Shown: piece after piece, positions 14,609-21,487 of the stretch
Position numbering within the stretch: position 1 is the stretch's first letter
Layout of the letters: every line of letters begins with the position of its first letter
Assembly: GCA_045614565.1 (NCBI GenBank)
Contig: JAZLDG010000024.1
Span: 1 to 21,487, forward strand
Origin: Scatosoma sp045614565
GTDB taxonomy: Bacteria; Bacillota; Clostridia; Christensenellales; Borkfalkiaceae
DNA: 21,487 nucleotides
Reading direction: 5' to 3'
Notes under the pieces: generated by a model
Told to the model about the DNA's origin: nothing
Database searches by the model: none
What the model saw: the letters and a program-made list of their open reading frames with translations, nothing else
Position numbers and translations under genes: made by a program

Positions 14609-16734
14609 AATTTTGCACCTTCGTTGGTTTTTTCAAGTAATCTAAATTCCGTTCTGCGACGGTAAAAATCCACGTCGTGTACTTTCACGCGTAAAACATC
14701 GCCAATGGTATAGCTTTCGTCTTTACCGCTCAATAAAAAACGGTCGGGATTGAATTTATATTCACCAAACAGCGTTTCTACGGGAATAAAGCCTTCGATC
14801 GTGTTGGGTAATTCGGCGAAAATCCCGAAAGAAGTTACGCCCGATACGACGGCTTCGTATTCTTCGCCGATTTTTTCGCTCATATGCATCGTTTTATACA
14901 AATCGTCTACGTCCCGTTCCGCGTCCGTTGCCCGCCGTTCCCGATCGGACGATTGCGTAGCGGCGCGATCGACGAAATCCGTATATTTTTCCACCGCTTC
15001 GGCGTATTTTCCGTTGATGACTTCTTTAATAATACGGTGAATACAAAGATCGGGGTAGCGACGGATCGGGGAAGTGAAATGGCAATAGCACTCGCTCGCC
15101 AGCCCGAAATGTCCCAAGTTTTCGGGGGAATACCGTGCTTTTTGCATCGAACGGAGCATTACGCGGTTCAAAACGGGATACGCGGGCATATCCTTTGCGA
15201 CTTTGAGTAAATTTTGATAATCGTAAGGCCGCACTTCTTCGGCGTTAAATCTTGCCGTTAAGCCAAGCGTTTGCGCGAAAGCGCGGAAAGCAACCGCTTT
15301 TTCTTCGTTGGGTTTTTCGTGAATACGGTAGATAAACGGAGCTTCGATTGCGTGCATATATTCCGCAACCGTTTCGTTGGCAAGTACCATAAACGCTTCG
15401 ATAATTTGATAGGAAAATTTACGCTCGTAATCGGGAATGGAAATCTCGTTCGTCTTTTTATCGAAAAGAATTTTCGCTTCCTTAATGTCCAAAGTGATAC
15501 TGCCTTTCTTTTCTCTTTTCTTTTGTAGAATGCGAGTAAGCTCCGCAAACAAGCGTACCGTGTCTATAACGAGCGGGAATTTTTTTATCGTTTCGTCGTC
15601 GCCGTCCAAAATGGCGGAAACCTGCGTATAGGTCATTTTATGCGCCGAACGGATCACACCTTCTACGATTTCGCTGCTCACGACTTTCCCGTTTTTATCC
15701 ACGGTCATAAGGCAGGAAAGGGTTAGCCTGTCTTCGCCTTCGTTTAACGAACAAATGCCGTTGGAAAGAGCACGGGGGAGCATCGGCAATACGCAATCGG
15801 GAAAGTACACGCTCGTTCCGCGTTCAAACGCTTCTTCGTCAAGGGGAGAACGCGCCGCAACGTAATGCGATACGTCGGCGATATGCACGCCGAGCAAATA
15901 TTTATCTCCAACTTTTTCCAAAGAAATGGCGTCGTCGATATCCCGCGTATCTTCGCCGTCGATCGTCACGATCAATTTGTCGCGAAAATCCCGACGGTTT
16001 TGTAAATCCGCGGGCGAAATGCCGCGTTGTTCTTGTTTTTTCGCTTCCTTTTCCACCCGTTCGGGGAATTCTTCCCGTAAATCGTACGAACGGATTATCG
16101 AGAGTTCTTCGGCAAAAAAATCGTCTTCTTCGCCAAGCACTTCGACGATTTCACCCCCAGGGGATTTGCCGTAGGGGTACGAAGTGATTTTCGCTACGGC
16201 TTTGACGCCGTTGGGAATATGCGAGCATTGCGAAAGGGGGATATAAATTTCGGATGAGAATTTCTTTTCGTCGGGATAAAGATACCCCGCGCGTTTATCG
16301 CGGCGGAAAGTGCCTACGATTTTCGTATACCCACGCGAAAGAATTTTAATAACGCTGACTTCGTCACGTTCGCCTTCCGTATAATCGTATACGCGTTCGC
16401 AAAGCACGCTATCCCCGTGCAACGCACCGTGTAAGCGTTTGCGGGGAATGAAAAAATCGTTGGGATAGCTTTCCTTGTCATCGGGGATTAGAAATCCAAA
16501 GCCCCGTTCGTTTCCGCTGATTACGCCTTTGATTAAGCCCAAATCTTCGCTCGTTCCATACCTGCCCCCGTCCGTTTTATATAATCTCCCGTCTTGGCAA
16601 AGCTCGTCAAGGATAGGGAGTAGACAGTTTTTTTCGCGGTAGGGAATGGATAACGCTTTACAAATTTCGTTTATATTTTTTCCTGAAAGCGTTTTATCAA
16701 GAAAACGCTCGTATATACGTTCCGTTACGCTCAT
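14605..16734 (-). CDS. rnr: Ribonuclease R
   Basis: This 709-residue 3'-to-5' exoribonuclease degrades structured RNA and works with SmpB/tmRNA on faulty messages. It has an N-terminal winged-helix region (1-60), cold-shock-type OB domains (about 66-200, with RGFGFLIPDD), the RNB catalytic domain with TIDGEDTRDIDDAISLE (acidic residues between D259 and D268), and a C-terminal S1 domain (about 620-705, GVTSFGIFAEL). It ends soon after the S1 domain, lacking the long Lys-rich tail of the E. coli enzyme. GGAGG lies eight bases before the ATG. It follows secG with a terminator-like hairpin between them and overlaps smpB by four bases, the usual Bacillota order. Confidence 0.96.
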   Translation of the reverse strand: MSVTERIYERFLDKTLSGKNINEICKALSIPYREKNCLLPILDELCQDGRLYKTDGGRYGTSEDLGLIKGVISGNERGFGFLIPDDKESYPNDFFIPRKRLHGALHGDSVLCERVYDYTEGERDEVSVIKILSRGYTKIVGTFRRDKRAGYLYPDEKKFSSEIYIPLSQCSHIPNGVKAVAKITSYPYGKSPGGEIVEVLGEEDDFFAEELSIIRSYDLREEFPERVEKEAKKQEQRGISPADLQNRRDFRDKLIVTIDGEDTRDIDDAISLEKVGDKYLLGVHIADVSHYVAARSPLDEEAFERGTSVYFPDCVLPMLPRALSNGICSLNEGEDRLTLSCLMTVDKNGKVVSSEIVEGVIRSAHKMTYTQVSAILDGDDETIKKFPLVIDTVRLFAELTRILQKKREKKGSITLDIKEAKILFDKKTNEISIPDYERKFSYQIIEAFMVLANETVAEYMHAIEAPFIYRIHEKPNEEKAVAFRAFAQTLGLTARFNAEEVRPYDYQNLLKVAKDMPAYPVLNRVMLRSMQKARYSPENLGHFGLASECYCHFTSPIRRYPDLCIHRIIKEVINGKYAEAVEKYTDFVDRAATQSSDRERRATDAERDVDDLYKTMHMSEKIGEEYEAVVSGVTSFGIFAELPNTIEGFIPVETLFGEYKFNPDRFLLSGKDESYTIGDVLRVKVHDVDFYRRRTEFRLLEKTNEGAKL

Positions 16735-16761
16735 TGAATGTCCTCCGTTGCGGAATGAAAG

Positions 16762-16789
16762 AAAAACGGCGGCTTGTAATAAGCCGCCG
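16762..16789 (-). terminator. Terminator-like hairpin between secG and rnr
   Basis: On the minus strand CGGCGGCTT (16781-16789) pairs with AAGCCGCCG (16767-16775) around a five-base loop, followed by TTTTT. It looks fully functional, yet only 27 bases separate the T-run from the rnr start codon, too few for a separate promoter. Confidence 0.85.
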
Positions 16790-16806
16790 ATGAATTTATT
16801 GTTTGA

Positions 16807-17121
16807 TTATGCCCAAATCGTTTCAAGCTGTAAAACGTAGAAAGCGATTGCGAATACGACGAGAACAGCAAGGCAAATCCAAGTCCATTTCTTCATTTTC
16901 GCTTCAATCGATTTACCTTTATTCTTACCGAAAAAGGTTTCGCTCGATCCGCCGAGTGCGTCGATACCGCTAGAATTGCTCGGTTGTAAAAGAACGAGCA
17001 CAATCGCCGTAATCGCCGCAAGGGCCATAAGAACAATCATCGTAAGGCTTAAACCCAAATACAAAACGTAAGACGCGTCGGTAGAAGTGGGTACAAGCAA
17101 TGCACTAATCAAATTAAACAT
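16807..17121 (-). CDS. secG: Preprotein translocase subunit SecG
   Basis: This 104-residue membrane protein is the accessory subunit of the SecYEG channel. Two hydrophobic helices (about 20-45 and 80-99) flank the conserved cytoplasmic loop with VLLQPSNSSGIDALGGSSETFFGKNKG, positions 43-69, which carries the family's Gln and GGSSE/FFGK marks. The N-terminus is about 15 residues longer than the shortest family members. A weak AAAGGAT lies about ten bases before the ATG. It is the first gene after an extended -10 promoter and heads the secG-rnr-smpB order. Confidence 0.94.
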   Translation of the reverse strand: MFNLISALLVPTSTDASYVLYLGLSLTMIVLMALAAITAIVLVLLQPSNSSGIDALGGSSETFFGKNKGKSIEAKMKKWTWICLAVLVVFAIAFYVLQLETIWA

Positions 17122-17165
17122 TGTATTTCAATCCTTTTTATCTTTTTCTTCCAAAATACTAATTG

Positions 17166-17194
17166 ATTATAGCATACTTGGAAAAATATCGCAA
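17166..17194 (-). promoter_or_regulatory. Promoter for secG
   Basis: On the minus strand TTGCGA (17189-17194) and TATAAT (17166-17171) are separated by 17 bases, with TGC just before the -10 giving an extended -10 element. The start codon is about 45 bases downstream. Confidence 0.75.
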
Positions 17195-17252
17195 CTGTTT
17201 TTTAACGGGTTTTCCGAAAAAATTTATCTTTTGCGGGAAATCGCCTAAAAAA

Positions 17253-18824
17253 TCATTTAATAAGGCTTTTACCCGTCATTTCTTTGGGTTGCGGCAAATT
17301 CATAATATCCAAAAGCGTAGGCGCAAGATCTGCCAAAACGCCGTCGTCGCGGAGCGTTACGTTTTTATGCGCTTCGGACACCAAAATAACGGGAACGGGG
17401 AAGGTCGTGTGCTGGGTAAACGCCGTTTCGCCGTCGTCCGCAATCATTTGATCGGCATTGCCGTGGTCAGCGGTAACGATTGCCGCGCCGCCCATAGCAA
17501 GGATTTTATCCGTGACCTTTTTCACACATTCGTCTACGGCGTGTACAGCTTTGGTTGCAGCTTCCATAACGCCCGTATGTCCAACCATATCGCAGTTTGC
17601 AAAGTTGAGAATAACGACGTCGTATTCGCCTTTATCAAGTTCTTCCAAAACCTTTTCGGTTACGGGATACGCGCTCATTTCGGGCTGTAAATCGTAGGTT
17701 GCAACCTTCGGCGAAGGGATAACGATACGCGTTTCGCCTTCTACGGGCGCTTCCAGTTTTGCGTTAAAGAAGAAAGTTACGTGCGCGTATTTTTCCGTTT
17801 CCGCGATGTGGAGCTGTTTCAAACCCAAGGAAGAAATATATTGCGGCAACGTGTTGGTGATTTCGTCGGGCGGGAACGCCACGCCTACGTTTTCAAACGA
17901 AGAATCGTACACCGCAAAACCTACGTAGTAGGGGGCAAGGAAACCCGTTTTTCTTTCAAAGCCAAGCGTTGCGCCCGTTTTTGCGTCTTGGAACGGGAAG
18001 TTCGCTTGCGAGAACATACGCGAAATTTGACGCGCTCTGTCGGGACGGAAATTAAAGCAAACGATGCTGTCGCCTTTTTCAATCAAAGCAACGGGTTTGC
18101 CGTTTTTGGTCAGGTTGGTGGGCAGGATAAATTCGTCCGTTACGCCCTGCTCGTAAGAAGCTTTCGCGGCTTCTTCCGCCGTACCTTCAAACGAAACGCC
18201 CGTGCCGAGCGTGAGCATATCGTACGCCTTTTCTTCACGATCCCAGTTGTTGTCGCGGTCCATTGCGTAATATCTGCCCGAAACGGAAGCGATTTTACCG
18301 AAATGAAGCTCGTCAAGCTTCGCTTGTAAATCCTTCAAAAATCCCGCGCCCGAAGTGGGAGCAACGTCGCGCCCGTCGGTAACCGCGTGGATATACACGT
18401 TATCCAAGCCTTCCTTTTTCGCCATTTCAACGAGTGCGTATAAATGCTCGGTGTGGCTGTGTACGCCGCCCGTGGAAACGAGCCCGTAAAGGTGTAACTT
18501 TTTACCGTTGTTTTTTGCAGCTTGCATTGCACCGAGCAAGGTTTCGTTTTTGAAAAACTCGCCGCTACGGATATCCTTGGTGATTTTGGTAAGGTCTTGG
18601 TATACGATACGACCCGCACCGATGTTCAAGTGACCGACTTCGCTGTTTCCCATTTGACCGTCGGGAAGCCCTACGGACATACCGCTTGCGCCAAGCTGGG
18701 CGGAAGGGTATTTTGCTTTGAGTTCGTTCACGTATTTGCTACCGTCCGCAATAATAGCGTTCCCGTTTTTAGACGGATTGATACCGTAACCGTCCATAAT
18801 GATGATGGCATAAGGTTTTTTCAT
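17253..18824 (-). CDS. gpmI: Cofactor-independent phosphoglycerate mutase
   Basis: This 523-residue Mn-dependent enzyme converts 3-phosphoglycerate to 2-phosphoglycerate in glycolysis. The phosphatase-like domain holds the metal site IIIMDGYG (D11) and the phosphoserine nucleophile in GQMGNSEVGHLNIGAGR (S61). The transferase domain contains HAVTDGRDVAPTSG, FRPDRARQISR and, near the C-terminus, the metal motifs NFANCDMVGHTG and TADHGNAD. Length is standard. TAGGAG precedes the ATG. It is the last gene of pgk-tpiA-gpmI, 78 bases after tpiA. No convincing terminator follows before the secG promoter region. Confidence 0.97.
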   Translation of the reverse strand: MKKPYAIIIMDGYGINPSKNGNAIIADGSKYVNELKAKYPSAQLGASGMSVGLPDGQMGNSEVGHLNIGAGRIVYQDLTKITKDIRSGEFFKNETLLGAMQAAKNNGKKLHLYGLVSTGGVHSHTEHLYALVEMAKKEGLDNVYIHAVTDGRDVAPTSGAGFLKDLQAKLDELHFGKIASVSGRYYAMDRDNNWDREEKAYDMLTLGTGVSFEGTAEEAAKASYEQGVTDEFILPTNLTKNGKPVALIEKGDSIVCFNFRPDRARQISRMFSQANFPFQDAKTGATLGFERKTGFLAPYYVGFAVYDSSFENVGVAFPPDEITNTLPQYISSLGLKQLHIAETEKYAHVTFFFNAKLEAPVEGETRIVIPSPKVATYDLQPEMSAYPVTEKVLEELDKGEYDVVILNFANCDMVGHTGVMEAATKAVHAVDECVKKVTDKILAMGGAAIVTADHGNADQMIADDGETAFTQHTTFPVPVILVSEAHKNVTLRDDGVLADLAPTLLDIMNLPQPKEMTGKSLIK

Positions 18825-18851
18825 TATATTCTCCTAAATTGTCAAAATTTT

Positions 18852-18884
18852 GGGGCAAAGTACCGCTCAACGCATACCTGCCCC
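18852..18884 (-). other. Hairpin in the tpiA-gpmI gap
   Basis: On the minus strand GGGGCA (18879-18884) pairs with TGCCCC (18852-18857), and an inner GTA/TAC extends the stem past a bulge. AAAATTTT follows, not a clean T-run. It could slow transcription or mark an RNA processing point that sets gpmI levels apart from tpiA. Confidence 0.4.
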
Positions 18885-18902
18885 TTTGATTTTTGTTATT
18901 TT

Positions 18903-19649
18903 TTACTTGTCGAAATTCACGATAGCCGCGAAATCGGGTGCTTTAAGCGACGCGCCGCCGATAAGACCGCCGTCGATTTCTTCTTTCGCCATAAGTTCTT
19001 TGCAGTTGCCTGCGTTCATACTGCCGCCGTATTGAATGCGAACGGCTTGCGCGCATTTCGGGCAGAACATTTCGCCGATCGTTTTACGGATAAAGCCGAT
19101 CGTTTCGTTGGCTTGTTCCGCCGTTGCGGTTTTGCCCGTACCGATTGCCCAAACGGGTTCGTAAGCGATAACGACGTCCGTGATTTCTTCGATATTTTTC
19201 AAACCTTCGTGGATTTGCGTAGCAAGTACTTCTTCCGTCTTGCCCGTTTCTCTTTCTTCCAAGGATTCGCCGATACAAACGATCGGGGTAAGCCCTGCTT
19301 TCAAAGCGGTAAGCGTTCTCTTGTTTACCGTTTCGTCCGTTTCGCCGAAGTATTGACGGCGTTCGCTGTGACCGATGATAACGTATTTAACGCCGTATTC
19401 CAACAACATCGCCGCGGAAATTTCACCCGTGTACGCGCCTTTTTCCGCAAAGTGTACGTTTTCCGCGCCGAGTTGAATATTCGTGCCTTTCAAAGCTTCG
19501 CTCACCGCGGGAATGTCGATTGCGGGAACGCAAACGACTACGTCGCAGTTTGCTTCTTTCACAAGGGGAGCGATTGCGTTTACGAGCGCAACGCCTTCCG
19601 AAGCGGTATTATTCATTTTCCAGTTTCCTGCAATAATAGGTTTTCTCAT
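18903..19649 (-). CDS. tpiA: Triosephosphate isomerase
   Basis: This 248-residue TIM-barrel enzyme interconverts dihydroxyacetone phosphate and glyceraldehyde 3-phosphate. The catalytic residues are in place: K11 in GNWKMN, H94 in IIGHSERR, and E164 in AYEPVWAIGTG, followed by the flexible loop. The phosphate-binding YGGSMNAGN and GGLIGGASL motifs are intact. AAGGAGA precedes the ATG. It lies 28 bases after pgk and in the same transcript. Confidence 0.98.
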   Translation of the reverse strand: MRKPIIAGNWKMNNTASEGVALVNAIAPLVKEANCDVVVCVPAIDIPAVSEALKGTNIQLGAENVHFAEKGAYTGEISAAMLLEYGVKYVIIGHSERRQYFGETDETVNKRTLTALKAGLTPIVCIGESLEERETGKTEEVLATQIHEGLKNIEEITDVVIAYEPVWAIGTGKTATAEQANETIGFIRKTIGEMFCPKCAQAVRIQYGGSMNAGNCKELMAKEEIDGGLIGGASLKAPDFAAIVNFDK

Positions 19650-19677
19650 AAGTCTATTCTCCTTAATATAGCGTAAA

Positions 19678-20994
19678 TTATTTATCGTTCAAGCAAGCGA
19701 TACCGGGGAGTACTTTGCCTTCAAAAAGTTCAAGGGAAGCACCGCCGCCCGTCGAGATGTGGCTCATTTTATCCGCAAAGCCGAGTACTTGTACCGCCGC
19801 CGCGGAGTCGCCGCCGCCGATGATCGTCGTCGCTTTGCCGTATACGTCCGCGAGTGCGCCTGCAACCGCTTTCGTGCCTTCCGCAAGGATCGGGTTTTCA
19901 AATACACCCATAGGACCGTTCCAAATAACCGATTTTGCACTAGCAACAGCCGCCGCGAAATTCTTTTTCGTTTCAGGTCCGATATCAAGCCCCATCATAT
20001 CGTCGGGGATTGCGTTGGAAGGAACGACCGTCGTTTCGATGGGCGCGTCAATGGGGTTGGGGAACGCGTACGCCGCAACCGTGTCTACGGGCAAAAGAAT
20101 GGTTTTGCCGAGCGAAGCCGCTTTCGCAAGCATTTCTTTGCAGTATTCGATTTTTTCGTCGTCTACGAGCGAGTTACCGATTTTACCGCCTTGCGCCTTG
20201 ATAAAGGTGTAAGCCATACCGCCGCCGATTACGAGCGTGTCGCATTTTTCAAGCAAGTTGGAAATAACGTTGAGCTTGTCCGCAACCTTTGCGCCGCCGA
20301 GAATAGCAACGAACGGTCTTTCGGGATTTTCAAGCGTATCTGCCATAACGGAAAGCTCTTTTTCGATCAAGAAACCGCAAGCCGCCGTTTGTACCAAGCC
20401 TTCTTCTACGATACCCGCCGTCGAAGCGTGGGAGCGGTGCGCCGTACCGAACGCGTCGTTCACGTATACTTCGCAGTAGCTTGCGAGCGCTTGCATAAAT
20501 TCGGGGAATTTCTTTTCTTCGCCCTTATGGAAACGCAAATTTTCCAAAAGTACGCATTCGCCTTCCTTGCAAGCTTCCACTTTTGCCTTAGCGTCAGCGC
20601 CGATAACGTCGGTGGCGAAAGCAACTTTGTTATCCAAAAGTTCGTTCAAGCGTGCTGCAACGGGAGCGAGCGTCAATTTCTTAACGTCCTTAGCTGCCTT
20701 GTCCAATGCTTCTTGCGTAGCAGCCGCTTGTTCATTTTCAGGAAGTGCAGCAATTTTTGCCTTTTCCTTCTTGTTGAGTTCGAGTTTGTCGTCGAATACG
20801 TTGTGAGGCTTGCCCATGTGCGAGCAAAGCACAACTTTCGCACCTTGTTCCATCAAATACTTGATGGTAGGAAGTGCACCGACGATACGGTTTTCGTCCG
20901 TAATTACGCCGTCTTTCATAGGCACGTTAAAATCGCATCTAACGAGGACTTTTTTGCCTTTCACAGCGACGTCTTTTACGGTTTTCTTATTCAT
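19678..20994 (-). CDS. pgk: Phosphoglycerate kinase with an N-domain insertion
   Basis: This 438-residue glycolytic enzyme makes ATP from 1,3-bisphosphoglycerate. The N-domain has VLVRCDFNVPMKDG and CSHMGKPHN; the C-domain has AILGGAKVADKL, NGPMGVFE and the nucleotide-binding GGGDSAAAVQ with TGGGASLELFEG. It is longer than the usual 390-415 residues. Between GKP (61-63) and the conserved LAPVAARL (from 109) there are about 45 residues where about ten are normal. The extra part is charged, Ala/Lys/Glu-rich and likely helical. The start at 20994 is preferred to 21033 because AAGGAGA lies just upstream and the protein then starts like other Pgk. It heads pgk-tpiA-gpmI; a gap gene is not adjacent. 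Confidence 0.97.
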   Translation of the reverse strand: MNKKTVKDVAVKGKKVLVRCDFNVPMKDGVITDENRIVGALPTIKYLMEQGAKVVLCSHMGKPHNVFDDKLELNKKEKAKIAALPENEQAAATQEALDKAAKDVKKLTLAPVAARLNELLDNKVAFATDVIGADAKAKVEACKEGECVLLENLRFHKGEEKKFPEFMQALASYCEVYVNDAFGTAHRSHASTAGIVEEGLVQTAACGFLIEKELSVMADTLENPERPFVAILGGAKVADKLNVISNLLEKCDTLVIGGGMAYTFIKAQGGKIGNSLVDDEKIEYCKEMLAKAASLGKTILLPVDTVAAYAFPNPIDAPIETTVVPSNAIPDDMMGLDIGPETKKNFAAAVASAKSVIWNGPMGVFENPILAEGTKAVAGALADVYGKATTIIGGGDSAAAVQVLGFADKMSHISTGGGASLELFEGKVLPGIACLNDK

Positions 20995-21037
20995 AAATAC
21001 AGTCTCCTTAAAATTTATAATTTTACATAACACCTAT

Positions 21038-21066
21038 ATAATACCTGTTTTTTTCAACTTTGTCAA
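21038..21066 (-). promoter_or_regulatory. Promoter for pgk-tpiA-gpmI
   Basis: On the minus strand TTGACA (21061-21066) and TATTAT (21038-21043) are separated by 17 bases, one mismatch overall. The start codon is about 44 bases downstream of the -10. Confidence 0.8.
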
Positions 21067-21130
21067 CTTTTTACAAAAACAAACGCGAAAAAAGATTTTG
21101 AAAACTTGTCTTTTATTTTCCTTTTACCCG

Positions 21131-21159
21131 TTGACGAGCGCGAGAAAATATGGTATAAT
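21131..21159 (+). promoter_or_regulatory. Promoter for thyA
   Basis: TTGACG (21131-21136) and TATAAT (21154-21159) are separated by 17 bases, with TGG before the -10 forming an extended element. It is divergent from the pgk promoter, with about 65 bases between the -35 boxes. Confidence 0.8.
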
Positions 21160-21191
21160 ATTCGGAAAAATACGAAAGAGGTGCTATCAGT

Positions 21192-21487
21192 ATGAGTAGA
21201 GCCGACGAAATTTTTGCGCAAAACATGCAAGATATTATGGACAACGGGTTTTGGGACACCGAATTGGACGTTCGCCCGAAATGGGAGGACGGCGTACCTG
21301 CGCACACCGTGAAAAAATTCGGTATCGTCAACCGTTATAACTTGCAAGAAGAATTTCCTATTTTGACCATGCGCCGTACCGCGTTCAAATCGTGCGTGGA
21401 CGAATTGTTATGGATTTGGCAAAAAAAGAGCAACAATATCCACGACTTAAATTCGCATATTTGGGACACCTGGGCGGACGAAACGGG
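21192..21487 (+). CDS. thyA: Thymidylate synthase, N-terminal part
   Basis: The first 98 codons are in the window and the gene runs off the right edge. The product methylates dUMP to dTMP using methylene-tetrahydrofolate. Family marks are EEFPILTMRRTAFKSCVDEL, the following LLWIWQKKSNN, and HIWDTWADET; these match the ThyA N-terminal substrate-binding and first-helix region. The N-terminus has a 15-20 residue lead before the usual DNGFWDT-type segment, as in several Clostridia members. AGAGGTG lies about eight bases before the ATG. The active-site cysteine is beyond the edge and cannot be checked. Confidence 0.93.
   Translation, partial: MSRADEIFAQNMQDIMDNGFWDTELDVRPKWEDGVPAHTVKKFGIVNRYNLQEEFPILTMRRTAFKSCVDELLWIWQKKSNNIHDLNSHIWDTWADET

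Noticed and set aside
17221..17275. A terminator behind gpmI
   Set aside because: Only short, interrupted pairings (GCCT/AGGC) are found around the stop codon, followed by no proper T-run; not strong enough to annotate.
18832..18850. TTGACA on the minus strand in the tpiA-gpmI gap as a gpmI promoter
   Set aside because: The only TATAAT-like sequence is 11 bases away and includes the start codon of gpmI, so the spacing is unusable.
18522..19676. Plus-strand open frame of about 384 codons opposite tpiA and the start of gpmI
   Set aside because: It is antisense to two well-supported glycolytic genes and has no domain or start signal of its own.
19759..21030. Plus-strand open frame of about 423 codons opposite pgk
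   Set aside because: Composition is typical of an antisense shadow (many Arg, Phe, Tyr, Cys) and it covers exactly the pgk gene.

Overview
The window looks like chromosome of an uncultured, fermentative, low-to-middle GC Clostridia (Bacillota). The support is the gene set and its order (secG-rnr-smpB, tilS-hpt, pgk-tpiA-gpmI), strong AGGAG-type ribosome binding sites, consensus sigma-A promoters with 17-base spacers, a Rex/AdhE pair and a monomeric [FeFe] hydrogenase. The lineage call is inference from protein style; no rRNA or other marker is present. Stops TAA, TGA and TAG are all used. I see no mobile element, CRISPR array, tRNA, rRNA or tmRNA.

Layout. (1) 1-4290: the start of a probable metallo-beta-lactamase-fold gene runs off the left edge (minus). 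Next come a GPH-type sugar:cation symporter (minus) and, divergent from it, a GH2 beta-galactosidase/beta-glucuronidase-type glycosidase (plus). The two share a 298-base regulatory gap and look like an uptake-and-hydrolysis pair. (2) 4290-11160 (plus): rex, adhE, a group-B-like [FeFe] hydrogenase, tilS and hpt. Rex senses NADH/NAD+, while AdhE and the hydrogenase are electron sinks, so the first three form a redox-disposal block. tilS-hpt follows as housekeeping and ends at a strong terminator. (3) 11139-14140: a lipoprotein polysaccharide deacetylase (minus), an N-acetylhexosamine-kinase-like phosphotransferase with its own promoter and terminator (plus), a 29-residue membrane microprotein (minus), and a nitrilase-superfamily protein that appears to have lost its whole catalytic triad (plus). 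(4) 14156-17200 (minus): secG, a terminator-like hairpin, then rnr and smpB overlapping by four bases (protein export, RNA decay, ribosome rescue). (5) 17253-21070 (minus): pgk-tpiA-gpmI, lower glycolysis, from one consensus promoter. (6) 21131-21487 (plus): promoter and first 98 codons of thyA.

Most of the window is core metabolism with familiar gene order. I found no convincing new multi-gene system. The best candidates for a second look are the catalytically dead nitrilase-like protein, the microprotein beside it, the helical tail on the GH2 enzyme, the insertion in phosphoglycerate kinase, and the paired inverted repeats in the transporter/glycosidase gap.
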